From Rhodocyclaceae bacterium (lineage in GTDB: Bacteria; Pseudomonadota; Gammaproteobacteria; Burkholderiales; Rhodocyclaceae), in NCBI GenBank assembly GCA_020445745.1, contig JAGRGB010000035.1:1-40072 (forward strand): a stretch of DNA of 40,072 nt, written 5' to 3'. Numbering within the stretch: position 1 is the first letter of the stretch; every line of letters starts with the position of its first letter. This document shows positions 33,430 through 40,072 of this stretch, piece after piece. Below the pieces are notes generated by a model that did not search any database, was not told where the DNA came from, and worked only from the letters and a program-made list of their open reading frames with translations. Both the position numbers and the translations under genes were made by a program.

Positions 33430-35652
33430 ATGACACGCTCACTTTGCCCCTCGCTACTCGCTGAAAGCCGGACGCGCGTGCTCGCCGCGTGCGCCGCACT
33501 CGCGCTCGCCGCCTGTACCACGCCCGGTGGACCGGCGCTGGAGACCCGGCTCGAGCGCGAGGCCAGCGCCGGGCCCCTCGCCTTCGAACAGGCGCAGGGG
33601 CTGTTCGACAATGATGCTGCCTTCGCGGCCAAGCTCAAGGCCATCGAAGAGGCCAAGGAGAGCCTCGATCTGGCCTACTACATCTTCGCCGACGACCATT
33701 CCTCGGCGCGCTTGAGCCAGGCGCTGATCGCGGCCGCGCGCCGCGGCGTACGGGTGCGCATCCTGGTCGACTACTTCTCGGCCTATCCGGACCTCGACCG
33801 CTTCTCGTGGCTGGAGCGCGAAGGAGGCAGCCGGCTGCAGGTACGGTTCTACAACCGCCCCACCCTCGAGATCATCCGCGACGCCGCCTACCTGACCACC
33901 AGTTGCGCCGACGTCGGCGCCGGGGGCGCCGCCTGCGACCTTGCCAAGCAGGCCGCGATCGCCCGCCAATTCGCGGTGGACTCGGGCTCCGGCAGAAACA
34001 TCAGCAATCGCGCGTTTGCCGGCTCCGGCCTGTTCCTGTCCGGGCTCTACGGAAGGCACGCGAGGCTGATGGCCTACGCCGTCGCCCGTGGCCAGGACAT
34101 CGACGCCGACGCGCTGACGCAACCGGGCGGCTTCGCTGGCCATGGCCGCAGCGCGCATTCGATGCAGCTCGCCAAGCGCTACTTCCGGTCGCGCTACCTG
34201 GCTGACACCGAGGGCATCCGCACACGGCTGCAACTGGCCTTCGCACGCCAGGACTTTGCCGAGGCGGTCAACCCGGTGTTCGACAGCGTCTCCGCCTACC
34301 TCCCGGTCGAGCGTCGCAACGACGCGCTTGCCCGCCGGGACTGGGACTACCTCACCGAGTTCCTCCAGCACAGGTTCCTGCTCGCCGACCAGGCGACCCT
34401 GGTGCTCGGCGGCCGCAACGTCGAGAACGCCCATCACATGCGGCCCAACCGGCTATCGACGCGACAGATCTTCATCGACACCGATCTCGCAATCGACCTC
34501 GGCCAGCCCGCGACGCGCCTTTCTGCGAGCTTCGAGCGGCTGTGGATGCTCGATTCGGTGGCGACCATCGACGAAGTCCGCAGCCATGCCCCGAACGACC
34601 TGCTGGTCAATTTCGACATCATCGAAGCGGCCCAGGTCGCATGCAACCGGGGCCGTGACGAAGGCTGCCTCGACCGCTACCTCGACAAGCACATGCTGGG
34701 AATGGACGAGCGCATGGATCACATCGCGCAAACCCATCGCCAACGGCTCGAGACCTTCCGCAAGGCCTACCGGCCGGCGCCGACCGACGGCGGGCTGGCG
34801 CTCGACGCCGCGGCGCGGATCCACTACGTCGAAAACCTCCCGGTGGCGAACGGCCAGCGCAGCTACGGAGCGCGCCACGGTGACGAGGCAGAGGCCGGCA
34901 AGCACATCCAGTCGGTCTGGCGCGGCGCCCTCGCCCGGGCATGCTCTGCGGACGACAGCGCCGGACAGGACATCGTCCTCCACAACGCCTACCTGTTCCT
35001 GCCGGCAAGCCTGCTGCAGGATCTGGCAGCCGTGCTCGACGGCAGCCGGCCATGCAAGGCCACCACCGTGACGATGCTGACCAACTCGCTGGAGACCACC
35101 GACCTCGAGGTCGTCAACCTGCTGGCGGCGTGGCAACTGAAGGCCCTCGCCGACCACCTCGCGGCCGCCGGACCGGCCGCCACGGCGACGAGGCTGCGCT
35201 ATCTCGAATACCTGCCGGCAACGGCGGAGCGGCTCTCGCTCCACTCGAAGGTCATGGTGTTCGGCAACGACATCTTCATCGGCTCGGCCAATGCCGATGT
35301 CCGCAGCCTGATGATGGACAGCAGCAACGGCGTGTTCATCCAGCGGGCACCCCGCTTCGTCGGCGCCTACCGGGAGCGGCTGGCGAAGCTGGTCGCCGAC
35401 CCGCAGCGGATTGCCGACCGCACCGCCCTGATCGCCCGCGAACGACCCGAACTGGCCACCGAAATGAGCCGCACAGTCGATCGCCTGCTGGCCCGTTACG
35501 CCACCGAGGACCGCTTGCAGGCCGACCAGGAACGCGAGCTGAAGCGGCAGATCATCGCCACCACGGAACAGGTCTATGAGTTGTCGCGCGCCATCATGCG
35601 CGGCGACGACGAGGCCGCCGACCGCTTCAACGCCCTGTTCAAGGCGATCTGA
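33430..35652 (+). CDS. Phospholipase D-like lipoprotein with degenerate HKD motifs
   Basis: A 740-residue lipoprotein of the PLD superfamily, which holds cardiolipin synthases and phospholipases. The lipobox is 'LALAAC' after a basic N-terminus. A first PLD half has 'ESLDLAYYIFADDHSS' and 'GVRVRILVDYFSAYPDLDRF'. Motif 1 reads 'QHRFLLADQ': canonical HxKx4D would need His313 and Lys315, but Gln and Arg are found; Asp320 and 'GGRN' remain. Motif 2, 'HSKVMVFGND', keeps His605 and Lys607 but has Gly where Asp should be, and the loop to 'GSAN' is one residue short. A long insert (about 160-310) separates the halves. It may be inactive, changed in specificity, or a binding protein. Divergent from the iron operon. 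Confidence 0.85.
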   Translation: MTRSLCPSLLAESRTRVLAACAALALAACTTPGGPALETRLEREASAGPLAFEQAQGLFDNDAAFAAKLKAIEEAKESLDLAYYIFADDHSSARLSQALIAAARRGVRVRILVDYFSAYPDLDRFSWLEREGGSRLQVRFYNRPTLEIIRDAAYLTTSCADVGAGGAACDLAKQAAIARQFAVDSGSGRNISNRAFAGSGLFLSGLYGRHARLMAYAVARGQDIDADALTQPGGFAGHGRSAHSMQLAKRYFRSRYLADTEGIRTRLQLAFARQDFAEAVNPVFDSVSAYLPVERRNDALARRDWDYLTEFLQHRFLLADQATLVLGGRNVENAHHMRPNRLSTRQIFIDTDLAIDLGQPATRLSASFERLWMLDSVATIDEVRSHAPNDLLVNFDIIEAAQVACNRGRDEGCLDRYLDKHMLGMDERMDHIAQTHRQRLETFRKAYRPAPTDGGLALDAAARIHYVENLPVANGQRSYGARHGDEAEAGKHIQSVWRGALARACSADDSAGQDIVLHNAYLFLPASLLQDLAAVLDGSRPCKATTVTMLTNSLETTDLEVVNLLAAWQLKALADHLAAAGPAATATRLRYLEYLPATAERLSLHSKVMVFGNDIFIGSANADVRSLMMDSSNGVFIQRAPRFVGAYRERLAKLVADPQRIADRTALIARERPELATEMSRTVDRLLARYATEDRLQADQERELKRQIIATTEQVYELSRAIMRGDDEAADRFNALFKAI

Positions 35653-35842
35653 GCGGGCACGCGGTCTCGGCCTCGCCACCAGCGGCCGGGGGCTTCGGGG
35701 CAATCTGTTGACTATTGCACGAACCGTTCGACGATCACACTAAACTCGCGGCTCAATGCTGCCGTAAGAACTCGGCAGTGCCTGCCCAACCCGCTGCGAC
35801 GGGTCACGGCGGCTCATTTGATCATATGTGCTGGGGGATACC

Positions 35843-36985
35843 ATGCGGCTAGCCGACCGGATACGAACAATCATCGCTGGCGCGATCCTAGGATTTTCCG
35901 CTACGGCCGCCCAGGCTGTAGACGGCGTCACCGACGACCGCATACTGCTGGGCCAGTCGGCTGCGTTCAGTGGCCCGGCCCAGGCCCTGGGCAAGGAAAT
36001 GCTGCAAGGCGCCAAGGTCTACTTCGACGGCGTCAATGCGCGCGGCGGCGTCCACGGTCGTCGCATCGACGTCACGTCGCTCGACGACGGCTACGAGCCC
36101 GACCGAGCCGCAGCGAATACCCGCAGCCTGATCGAGGAGCGCAAGGTGTTCGCGCTGTTCGGCTATGTCGGCACGCCGACCAGCCTCGCCGCGATGCCCA
36201 TCTTCTCCGCCGCCAAGGTCCCCTTCGTCGGTGCATTTACCGGCGCCGAAGCGCTGCGCAACCCCCTCAACCGGCAGATCTTCAACGTGCGTGCCAGCTA
36301 CTTCGACGAAACCGAGCGGATCGTCGAGCACCTCGTGACGACCGGCGTCAACCGCATCGCGGTCTTCTACCAGAACGACTCCTACGGCAAGGCGGGACTC
36401 ACCGGGGTCGAGCGCGCGATGAAGAAGCGTGGCCTCGAGCCGATCGCGAAGGCGACGGTGGAACGCAATTCGGTGGACGTGGCAGCCGCGGTCGAAACGC
36501 TTTCCGCGGCGGCACCGGACGCCATCATCCAGATCAGCGCCTACTCCTCATGTGCCGCGCTGATCAAGGAAATGCGCAAGGCCGGCAGCATCTCGATGTT
36601 CTTCAACGTGTCCTTCGTCGGCAGCCGCGCGCTGTCCGAGGCCCTCGACACCGAGGCCCGCGGCGTAGTCATCTCGCAGGTGGTGCCGCTGCCCTGGAGC
36701 GGTGTCGATCACGTCGTGCGCGATTACCAGAGCCAGATGCAGGCCGCCGGCTTCAGCCAGTTCTCTTTCACCAGCCTCGAAGGCTTCATCGCCGCCAAGG
36801 TGATGGTCGAAGGCCTGCAGCGGGCAGGCCGCAACCTCAACCGCGGGCGCCTGATCGAGGCCTTCGAATCGATGTCGAGCTTCGACATGGGTGGTTTCAA
36901 GGTGGCCTTTACCCCGGAAAATCACAACGGCTCGGGCCTGGTCGATCTGACCATCATCTCGCGCGAGGGCAGTTTCATCCACTGA
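35843..36985 (+). CDS. Orphan periplasmic binding protein (Leu/Ile/Val type)
   Basis: A 380-residue type 1 periplasmic ligand-binding protein of the branched-chain amino acid (LivJ) family. A signal peptide ends 'ATAAQA', then 'DDRILLGQSAAFSGPAQALG' opens the first lobe and 'IAVFYQNDSYGKAGLTGVE' belongs to the hinge region. No permease or ATPase gene is near, so it may serve a distant transporter or a sensor. The ATG at 35843 has GGGGGA just before it; a GTG 15 bases upstream is less likely. The 190 bases before it hold a small ACCCG/CGGGT hairpin and no convincing promoter. The ligand is unknown. Confidence 0.9.
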   Translation: MRLADRIRTIIAGAILGFSATAAQAVDGVTDDRILLGQSAAFSGPAQALGKEMLQGAKVYFDGVNARGGVHGRRIDVTSLDDGYEPDRAAANTRSLIEERKVFALFGYVGTPTSLAAMPIFSAAKVPFVGAFTGAEALRNPLNRQIFNVRASYFDETERIVEHLVTTGVNRIAVFYQNDSYGKAGLTGVERAMKKRGLEPIAKATVERNSVDVAAAVETLSAAAPDAIIQISAYSSCAALIKEMRKAGSISMFFNVSFVGSRALSEALDTEARGVVISQVVPLPWSGVDHVVRDYQSQMQAAGFSQFSFTSLEGFIAAKVMVEGLQRAGRNLNRGRLIEAFESMSSFDMGGFKVAFTPENHNGSGLVDLTIISREGSFIH

Positions 36986-37009
36986 GCCGATCGCGGCGGC
37001 ACAGGGCGC

Positions 37010-37027
37010 AGGCTGACCCGTCAGCCT
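37010..37027. terminator. Hairpin shared by convergent genes
   Basis: AGGCTGA CCCG TCAGCCT is a perfect 7-bp stem with a four-base loop; GGGC and GCCC just outside extend it. It lies 24 bases after the binding-protein stop and covers the stop of the opposing iron-sulfur gene, so it may end transcription in both directions. No T-run follows. Confidence 0.5.
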
Positions 37028-37740
37028 TGCCCGCCGCGCCAGCGACGAATCGCGCGCAGCGATTCCGTGTAGCAGTGGCGCCGCTGGGCCTCGTCGTAGC
37101 GGTGTTCGGCGCCGGCCGGACAGGCCAAGCGGGCTGCGCAGTCGGCGGCGCAAGCGGACTCCGGCAGCAGCCGATGCCCGATGCAGCGCTCGATGTCGAG
37201 AGTGACGCCGACCGCGCCGGCCGGGCACGCATCGACACAGGGTTTCGCTTCGCATCGCGCGCAGATCGCAGCGGGTGCCGTGGGCGCATCGCCTGGCCAA
37301 TCGGCGTCGGTCAGCATCACCACCCGATAGCCGAACCAGCTTCCCCAGCGCGGATGCATGCCCAGCATCAACGGGCTCGGCTGATGCCATCCGACGGCGC
37401 GACCGAGCGCCTGCAGATCGACCCCGACCTCGCCCGGATACAGCGTTCGCCAGCGCAGGTCTCCGCCATGGCTGGCGAACCAGTCGACGACCGCGGTGAC
37501 GCTGAAGCGGTCGACCGGATCGTCGCCGGCGATGCCGCGGGCCGCCATCGTGCGCCACAGCAGCGGGCCGCCGTTGGCGAGGACGACGATCCGGCGCCAG
37601 GGCGACAGGTCGATCTGCGCCGCCAGCCGATCCAGCCAGCAGCGCTCCAGTGAAGCCAGCGGCAGTATCGCGTGCATGTTCAGCCCGAGCCGCGTCAATG
37701 GCGAGAAATCGGGTGCCGTCGCGCGCGGACCGTCAGCCAT
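37021..37740 (-). CDS. Small QueG-related 4Fe-4S protein
   Basis: A 239-residue cytoplasmic protein with two iron-sulfur cluster motifs: 'CARCEAKPCVDACP' (C-x2-C-x4-C-x3-CP) and a later Cys group including 'CAADCAARLACP'. The segment 'SWFGYRVVMLTDADWP' and the cluster layout recall epoxyqueuosine reductase QueG, but the protein is about 140 residues shorter and has an unusual first cluster spacing and no clear cobalamin-binding part. It is more likely a QueG-related iron-sulfur protein of unknown substrate than QueG itself. It starts four bases after the stop of the upstream unknown gene, so they are co-transcribed. Confidence 0.75.
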   Translation of the reverse strand: MADGPRATAPDFSPLTRLGLNMHAILPLASLERCWLDRLAAQIDLSPWRRIVVLANGGPLLWRTMAARGIAGDDPVDRFSVTAVVDWFASHGGDLRWRTLYPGEVGVDLQALGRAVGWHQPSPLMLGMHPRWGSWFGYRVVMLTDADWPGDAPTAPAAICARCEAKPCVDACPAGAVGVTLDIERCIGHRLLPESACAADCAARLACPAGAEHRYDEAQRRHCYTESLRAIRRWRGGQG

Positions 37741-37744
37741 CGGC

Positions 37745-38398
37745 TCAGCCCCGCGCCTGGCTGCGATTGGACATCGCGATCACGAACAACTGATCGACCA
37801 GCGGCATCTCCCGCAGCGGAACCAGCATCCGCGCGCCGGCCCCGAACCCCGCCCCGAGGACGATCAGCCGCGCCACCGTCTCGCCGCGCGACTCGATCCG
37901 CCATTCCCGCTGCATCTGCCCGCCGAACAGCTTGCGCTCGTAGCGGACGTCACCATCGCACAGATAACGCTCCAGCCCCGCAGCCGGTTCGAACAACATC
38001 CGGATGGCATCGCTGCCACGCCGGTGCAGGGTGACCTTGTTGGCGGTCATGCCGAACATGCGATGGCATTCGAACTGTCCCTCGACACAGTCGATGGTGC
38101 GCAGGATGCTGTCGCGTGCATTCGGATAGCCGATCGTGCCGACCGTGGCGTCGTCCTGGTTGCGCACCAGCAACTGCATCGGGCGCGTGCCGTGGGCAGC
38201 CAGGGCGACCGCATAGAGGAAGGCGCTGCCCGGCGCCAGCGACGGCGCCTCGGCGAGCACCTCGGCCGCATTCACGGCTTCCGCCCGCTCCCCTTCCCTG
38301 CGCGCGCGGCCGCGCACGTGGCGCGCCACCAGCAGGATCGCCAGCAGCAGTACCGCCAGCGCGATCGCGATCACGACTCTCGCGGATTCGTCGGGCAT
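37745..38398 (-). CDS. Membrane-anchored protein of unknown function
   Basis: A 217-residue protein with one N-terminal transmembrane helix ('VVIAIALAVLLLAILLVA') followed by a basic stop-transfer 'RHVRGRARR', so the rest is probably cytoplasmic. The C-terminal 150 residues are beta-rich ('QLLVRNQDDATVGTIGYP', 'ERKLFGGQMQREWRIESRG', 'LIVLGAGFGAGARMLVP'), which faintly recalls tubby/LURP-one-type membrane-binding folds; this is only an impression. The ATG at 38398 has GGAG about eight bases before it; an earlier ATG at 38452 is unsupported. It lies 121 bases after gltX and four before the iron-sulfur gene. Confidence 0.7.
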   Translation of the reverse strand: MPDESARVVIAIALAVLLLAILLVARHVRGRARREGERAEAVNAAEVLAEAPSLAPGSAFLYAVALAAHGTRPMQLLVRNQDDATVGTIGYPNARDSILRTIDCVEGQFECHRMFGMTANKVTLHRRGSDAIRMLFEPAAGLERYLCDGDVRYERKLFGGQMQREWRIESRGETVARLIVLGAGFGAGARMLVPLREMPLVDQLFVIAMSNRSQARG

Positions 38399-38519
38399 TC
38401 CTTGCACTCCAGCTGCGGCCCCTCGCCGACTGCCGACAGCTGCCTGCCGCACCGCAACCCCCAGAGTTTAGCGGATTGGCGAGGCCGGACGTGCCGCCGA
38501 CCGCGGGCCGCGCGCCGCG

Positions 38520-39917
38520 CTACAGCACCGCCGCGAGGCGCTGCAGCACCCGCGCGCGCCCCATCGCCTCGACCACGGCGTCGATCGACGGCGTCTGCTT
38601 GACACCGAGCAGCGCGACCCGCAGCGGGATCGCCACCTGCGGCATCTTCAGCCCGTGCGCCTTCATCACCGCCTTCAGCTCGGCACCGATCGCGTCCCGC
38701 TGCCAGTCGAGTCCGGCGAGGCGCCCGGCCAGATCCGCCAGGGCGGCACGCGACGCCGCGGTAAGCTGCTCGGCCAGCAACTCGGCCGACGGCGCGGGCT
38801 CGACAAAGAAGGCCTCGACATTGTCGGCCAGCTCGACCAGCGTTGCCGCCCGGTCCTTGTAGAGCGCCACCAGGCCCGCCAGCTCCGGCCCGCCGGCGAT
38901 CGCCACGCCACGCCCGACCAGCCGCTCGCCGACCTCGGCGGCCAGCGCGGCATCGTCCATCTGCTTGATGTAGTGCGCATTCAGCCAGTTGAGCTTGTCG
39001 GTGTTGAACTGCGCAGCCGAGGCGGTGATGTGGTCCAGGTCGAACCACTCGACCAGCTGCTCGCGCGAGAAGATCTCGTCGTCGCCGTGGCTCCAGCCGA
39101 GCCGGGCGAGGTAATTGACGACCGCGTCGGGCAGATAGCCGGCCTCGTGATACTGCATCACGCTGACCGCCCCGTGGCGCTTCGACAGCTTCTGGCCATC
39201 GTCGCCGAGGATCATCGACAGATGCGCATACTGCGGCACCTCGGCGCCCAGGGCCCGCAGGATGTTGATCTGGCGCGGCGTGTTGTTGACGTGATCGTCG
39301 CCGCGGATGACGTGGGTGATCGCCATGTCCCGGTCATCGACGACGACGCAGAAATTGTAGGTCGGCGTGCCGTCCGGCCGGGCGATGACCAGGTCGTCCA
39401 GTTCGGCATTGGCGAACGCGATGGGGCCCTTGACCAGATCGTCCCAGCCCACCGTGCCGTCGGTCGGATTGCGGAAGCGCACCACCGGAGACACGCCGGC
39501 CGGCGGCGGCGGCAAGGTCTTGCCCGGCTCCGGCCGCCAGCGCCCGTCGTAGCGCGGCTTGTCGCCGCGCGCGCGCTGGGCCTCTCGCATGCTCTCGAGT
39601 TCTTCCGGCGTGGCATAGCAATGGTAGGCCTGGCCGGCCGCCAGCAGCTCGCCGATCACCGCCTTGTAGCGGTCCATGCGCTGCATCTGGTAGAACGGCC
39701 CTTCGTCGCAGTCGAGCGCCAGCCAGCGCATGCCGTCGAGAATCGCCTGCACCGCCTCGGGCGTCGAGCGCGCGACGTCGGTATCCTCGATGCGCAGGAT
39801 GAAGCGGCCGCCGTGGCGGCGCGCGTAGGCCCAGCAGAACAGCGCGGTGCGGGCACCACCGATGTGCAGGTAGCCGGTGGGGCTGGGGGCGAAGCGGGTG
39901 CGGACGGGCTTGGACAT
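38520..39917 (-). CDS. gltX: Glutamyl-tRNA synthetase
   Basis: Class I synthetase that charges tRNA-Glu; 465 residues, normal length. The HIGH motif is in '[19 protein letters not shown]' and the KMSKS motif is 'KLSKRHG'. The C-terminal anticodon-binding domain is complete. I use the ATG at 39917, which puts the conserved '[11 protein letters not shown]' near the N-terminus; an ATG 69 bases upstream lies in the region before the tRNA and is not supported. No strong ribosome site is visible. The gene is divergent from the tRNA at the right edge. Confidence 0.96.
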   Translation of the reverse strand: MSKPVRTRFAPSPTGYLHIGGARTALFCWAYARRHGGRFILRIEDTDVARSTPEAVQAILDGMRWLALDCDEGPFYQMQRMDRYKAVIGELLAAGQAYHCYATPEELESMREAQRARGDKPRYDGRWRPEPGKTLPPPPAGVSPVVRFRNPTDGTVGWDDLVKGPIAFANAELDDLVIARPDGTPTYNFCVVVDDRDMAITHVIRGDDHVNNTPRQINILRALGAEVPQYAHLSMILGDDGQKLSKRHGAVSVMQYHEAGYLPDAVVNYLARLGWSHGDDEIFSREQLVEWFDLDHITASAAQFNTDKLNWLNAHYIKQMDDAALAAEVGERLVGRGVAIAGGPELAGLVALYKDRAATLVELADNVEAFFVEPAPSAELLAEQLTAASRAALADLAGRLAGLDWQRDAIGAELKAVMKAHGLKMPQVAIPLRVALLGVKQTPSIDAVVEAMGRARVLQRLAAVL

Positions 39918-39992
39918 CGATCGTGCTCGGAGGGGCTGCGACAAAGCCGGGCATTCTACGCGAACGCGGGCCGCCTGCCCCGCCACGCCGCC

Positions 39993-40021
39993 TTGACGCG
40001 ACTCCGGCCCAACCCTAAAAT
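39993..40021 (+). promoter_or_regulatory. Promoter of the tRNA gene
   Basis: TTGACG (39993-39998) and TAAAAT (40016-40021) with a 17-base spacer form a near-consensus sigma70 promoter. The tRNA begins 17 bases downstream of the -10, so transcription would start about 10 bases before it, typical of tRNA operons. Confidence 0.75.
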
Positions 40022-40038
40022 CCCCGCTCTTTTGGCTG

Positions 40039-40072
40039 GGGCGGTTAGCTCAGCGGTAGAGCACTGCCTTCA
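40039..40072 (+). tRNA. tRNA gene, 3' truncated by window edge; anticodon begins CA (Val-CAC most likely)
   Basis: The 5' half folds as a tRNA: acceptor strand GGGCGGT, T8-A9, D stem GCTC/GAGC around a loop of seven bases, A26, then the anticodon strand CTGCC and loop start TTCA. Position 33 is T, so the anticodon starts with C34-A35 and its third base lies beyond the window. CAC (Val), CAT (Met/Ile) or CAA/CAG (Leu) are possible; the short D-loop argues against Leu, and the acceptor sequence resembles tRNA-Val(CAC). Confidence 0.85.

Noticed and set aside
33216-33656. An N-terminal extension of the cupredoxin gene, including 'MRIIIIVVIIFVETD'
   Set aside because: The Ile/Val run is only the translated Fur box and promoter; the ATG at 33215 has a good ribosome site and signal peptide.
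35708-35746. TTGACT and TAAACT as a promoter for the binding protein
   Set aside because: The spacer is 27 bases, too long for a sigma70 promoter.

Overview
This is a gene-dense, high-GC chromosomal segment that most resembles a betaproteobacterium of the Rhodocyclales type (Thauera/Azoarcus-like). The lineage is inferred from overall GC, the style of rne, gltX, lysS, prfB and the aminotransferase, and the presence of an SHP/diheme-cytochrome/b561 locus; no 16S gene is present. No transposase, integrase, CRISPR array, prophage gene or rRNA was seen. Only the two ends are cut: rne lacks its 5' part and a tRNA lacks its 3' part. No stretch longer than about 300 bases lacks a gene; the largest gaps are about 240 bases before the caspase gene and about 210 bases around the Fur site.

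Layout. 1-5.2 kb: the end of RNase E converges with a thioredoxin-like/uvrB/low-MW phosphatase operon. 5.3-7.8 kb: an aromatic/aspartate aminotransferase, then prfB with a complete programmed +1 frameshift site. 7.85-14.0 kb: four tightly packed genes form a Wadjet/MksBEF-G-like SMC system: kleisin-like JetA, MukE-like JetB, a compact SMC ATPase JetC, and a Toprim nuclease JetD. They start 18 bases after prfB. A diguanylate cyclase and lysS follow, so the system lies inside the prfB-lysS neighbourhood. 16.8-22.3 kb: a small unknown gene, mnmC, a glycine-zipper protein, an ankyrin/Cds6-like secreted protein and an alpha/beta hydrolase. 22.3-26.0 kb: a minus-strand operon for SHP (DUF1924 cytochrome), diheme cytochrome c, cytochrome b561 and a QseB/QseC-like two-component pair, with a TTAA direct repeat upstream that may be the regulator's own site.

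26.2-29.6 kb: a secreted caspase-fold protease with an intact His/Cys dyad overlaps two paralogous OmpA-domain lipoproteins. This three-gene operon is the best candidate for an undescribed system. 29.6-31.1 kb: HIT protein and ChaN-like lipoprotein. 31.2-33.3 kb: an iron-uptake operon (cupredoxin, FTR1 permease, outer-membrane protein) with a Fur box overlapping a strong promoter. 33.4-37.0 kb: a phospholipase D-like lipoprotein with degenerate HKD motifs and an orphan periplasmic binding protein. 37.0-40.07 kb: a QueG-like iron-sulfur protein, an unknown membrane-anchored protein, gltX, and the start of a tRNA with its own promoter.

All family calls come from reading motifs by eye. Subtype assignments and start codons marked uncertain need homology searches.
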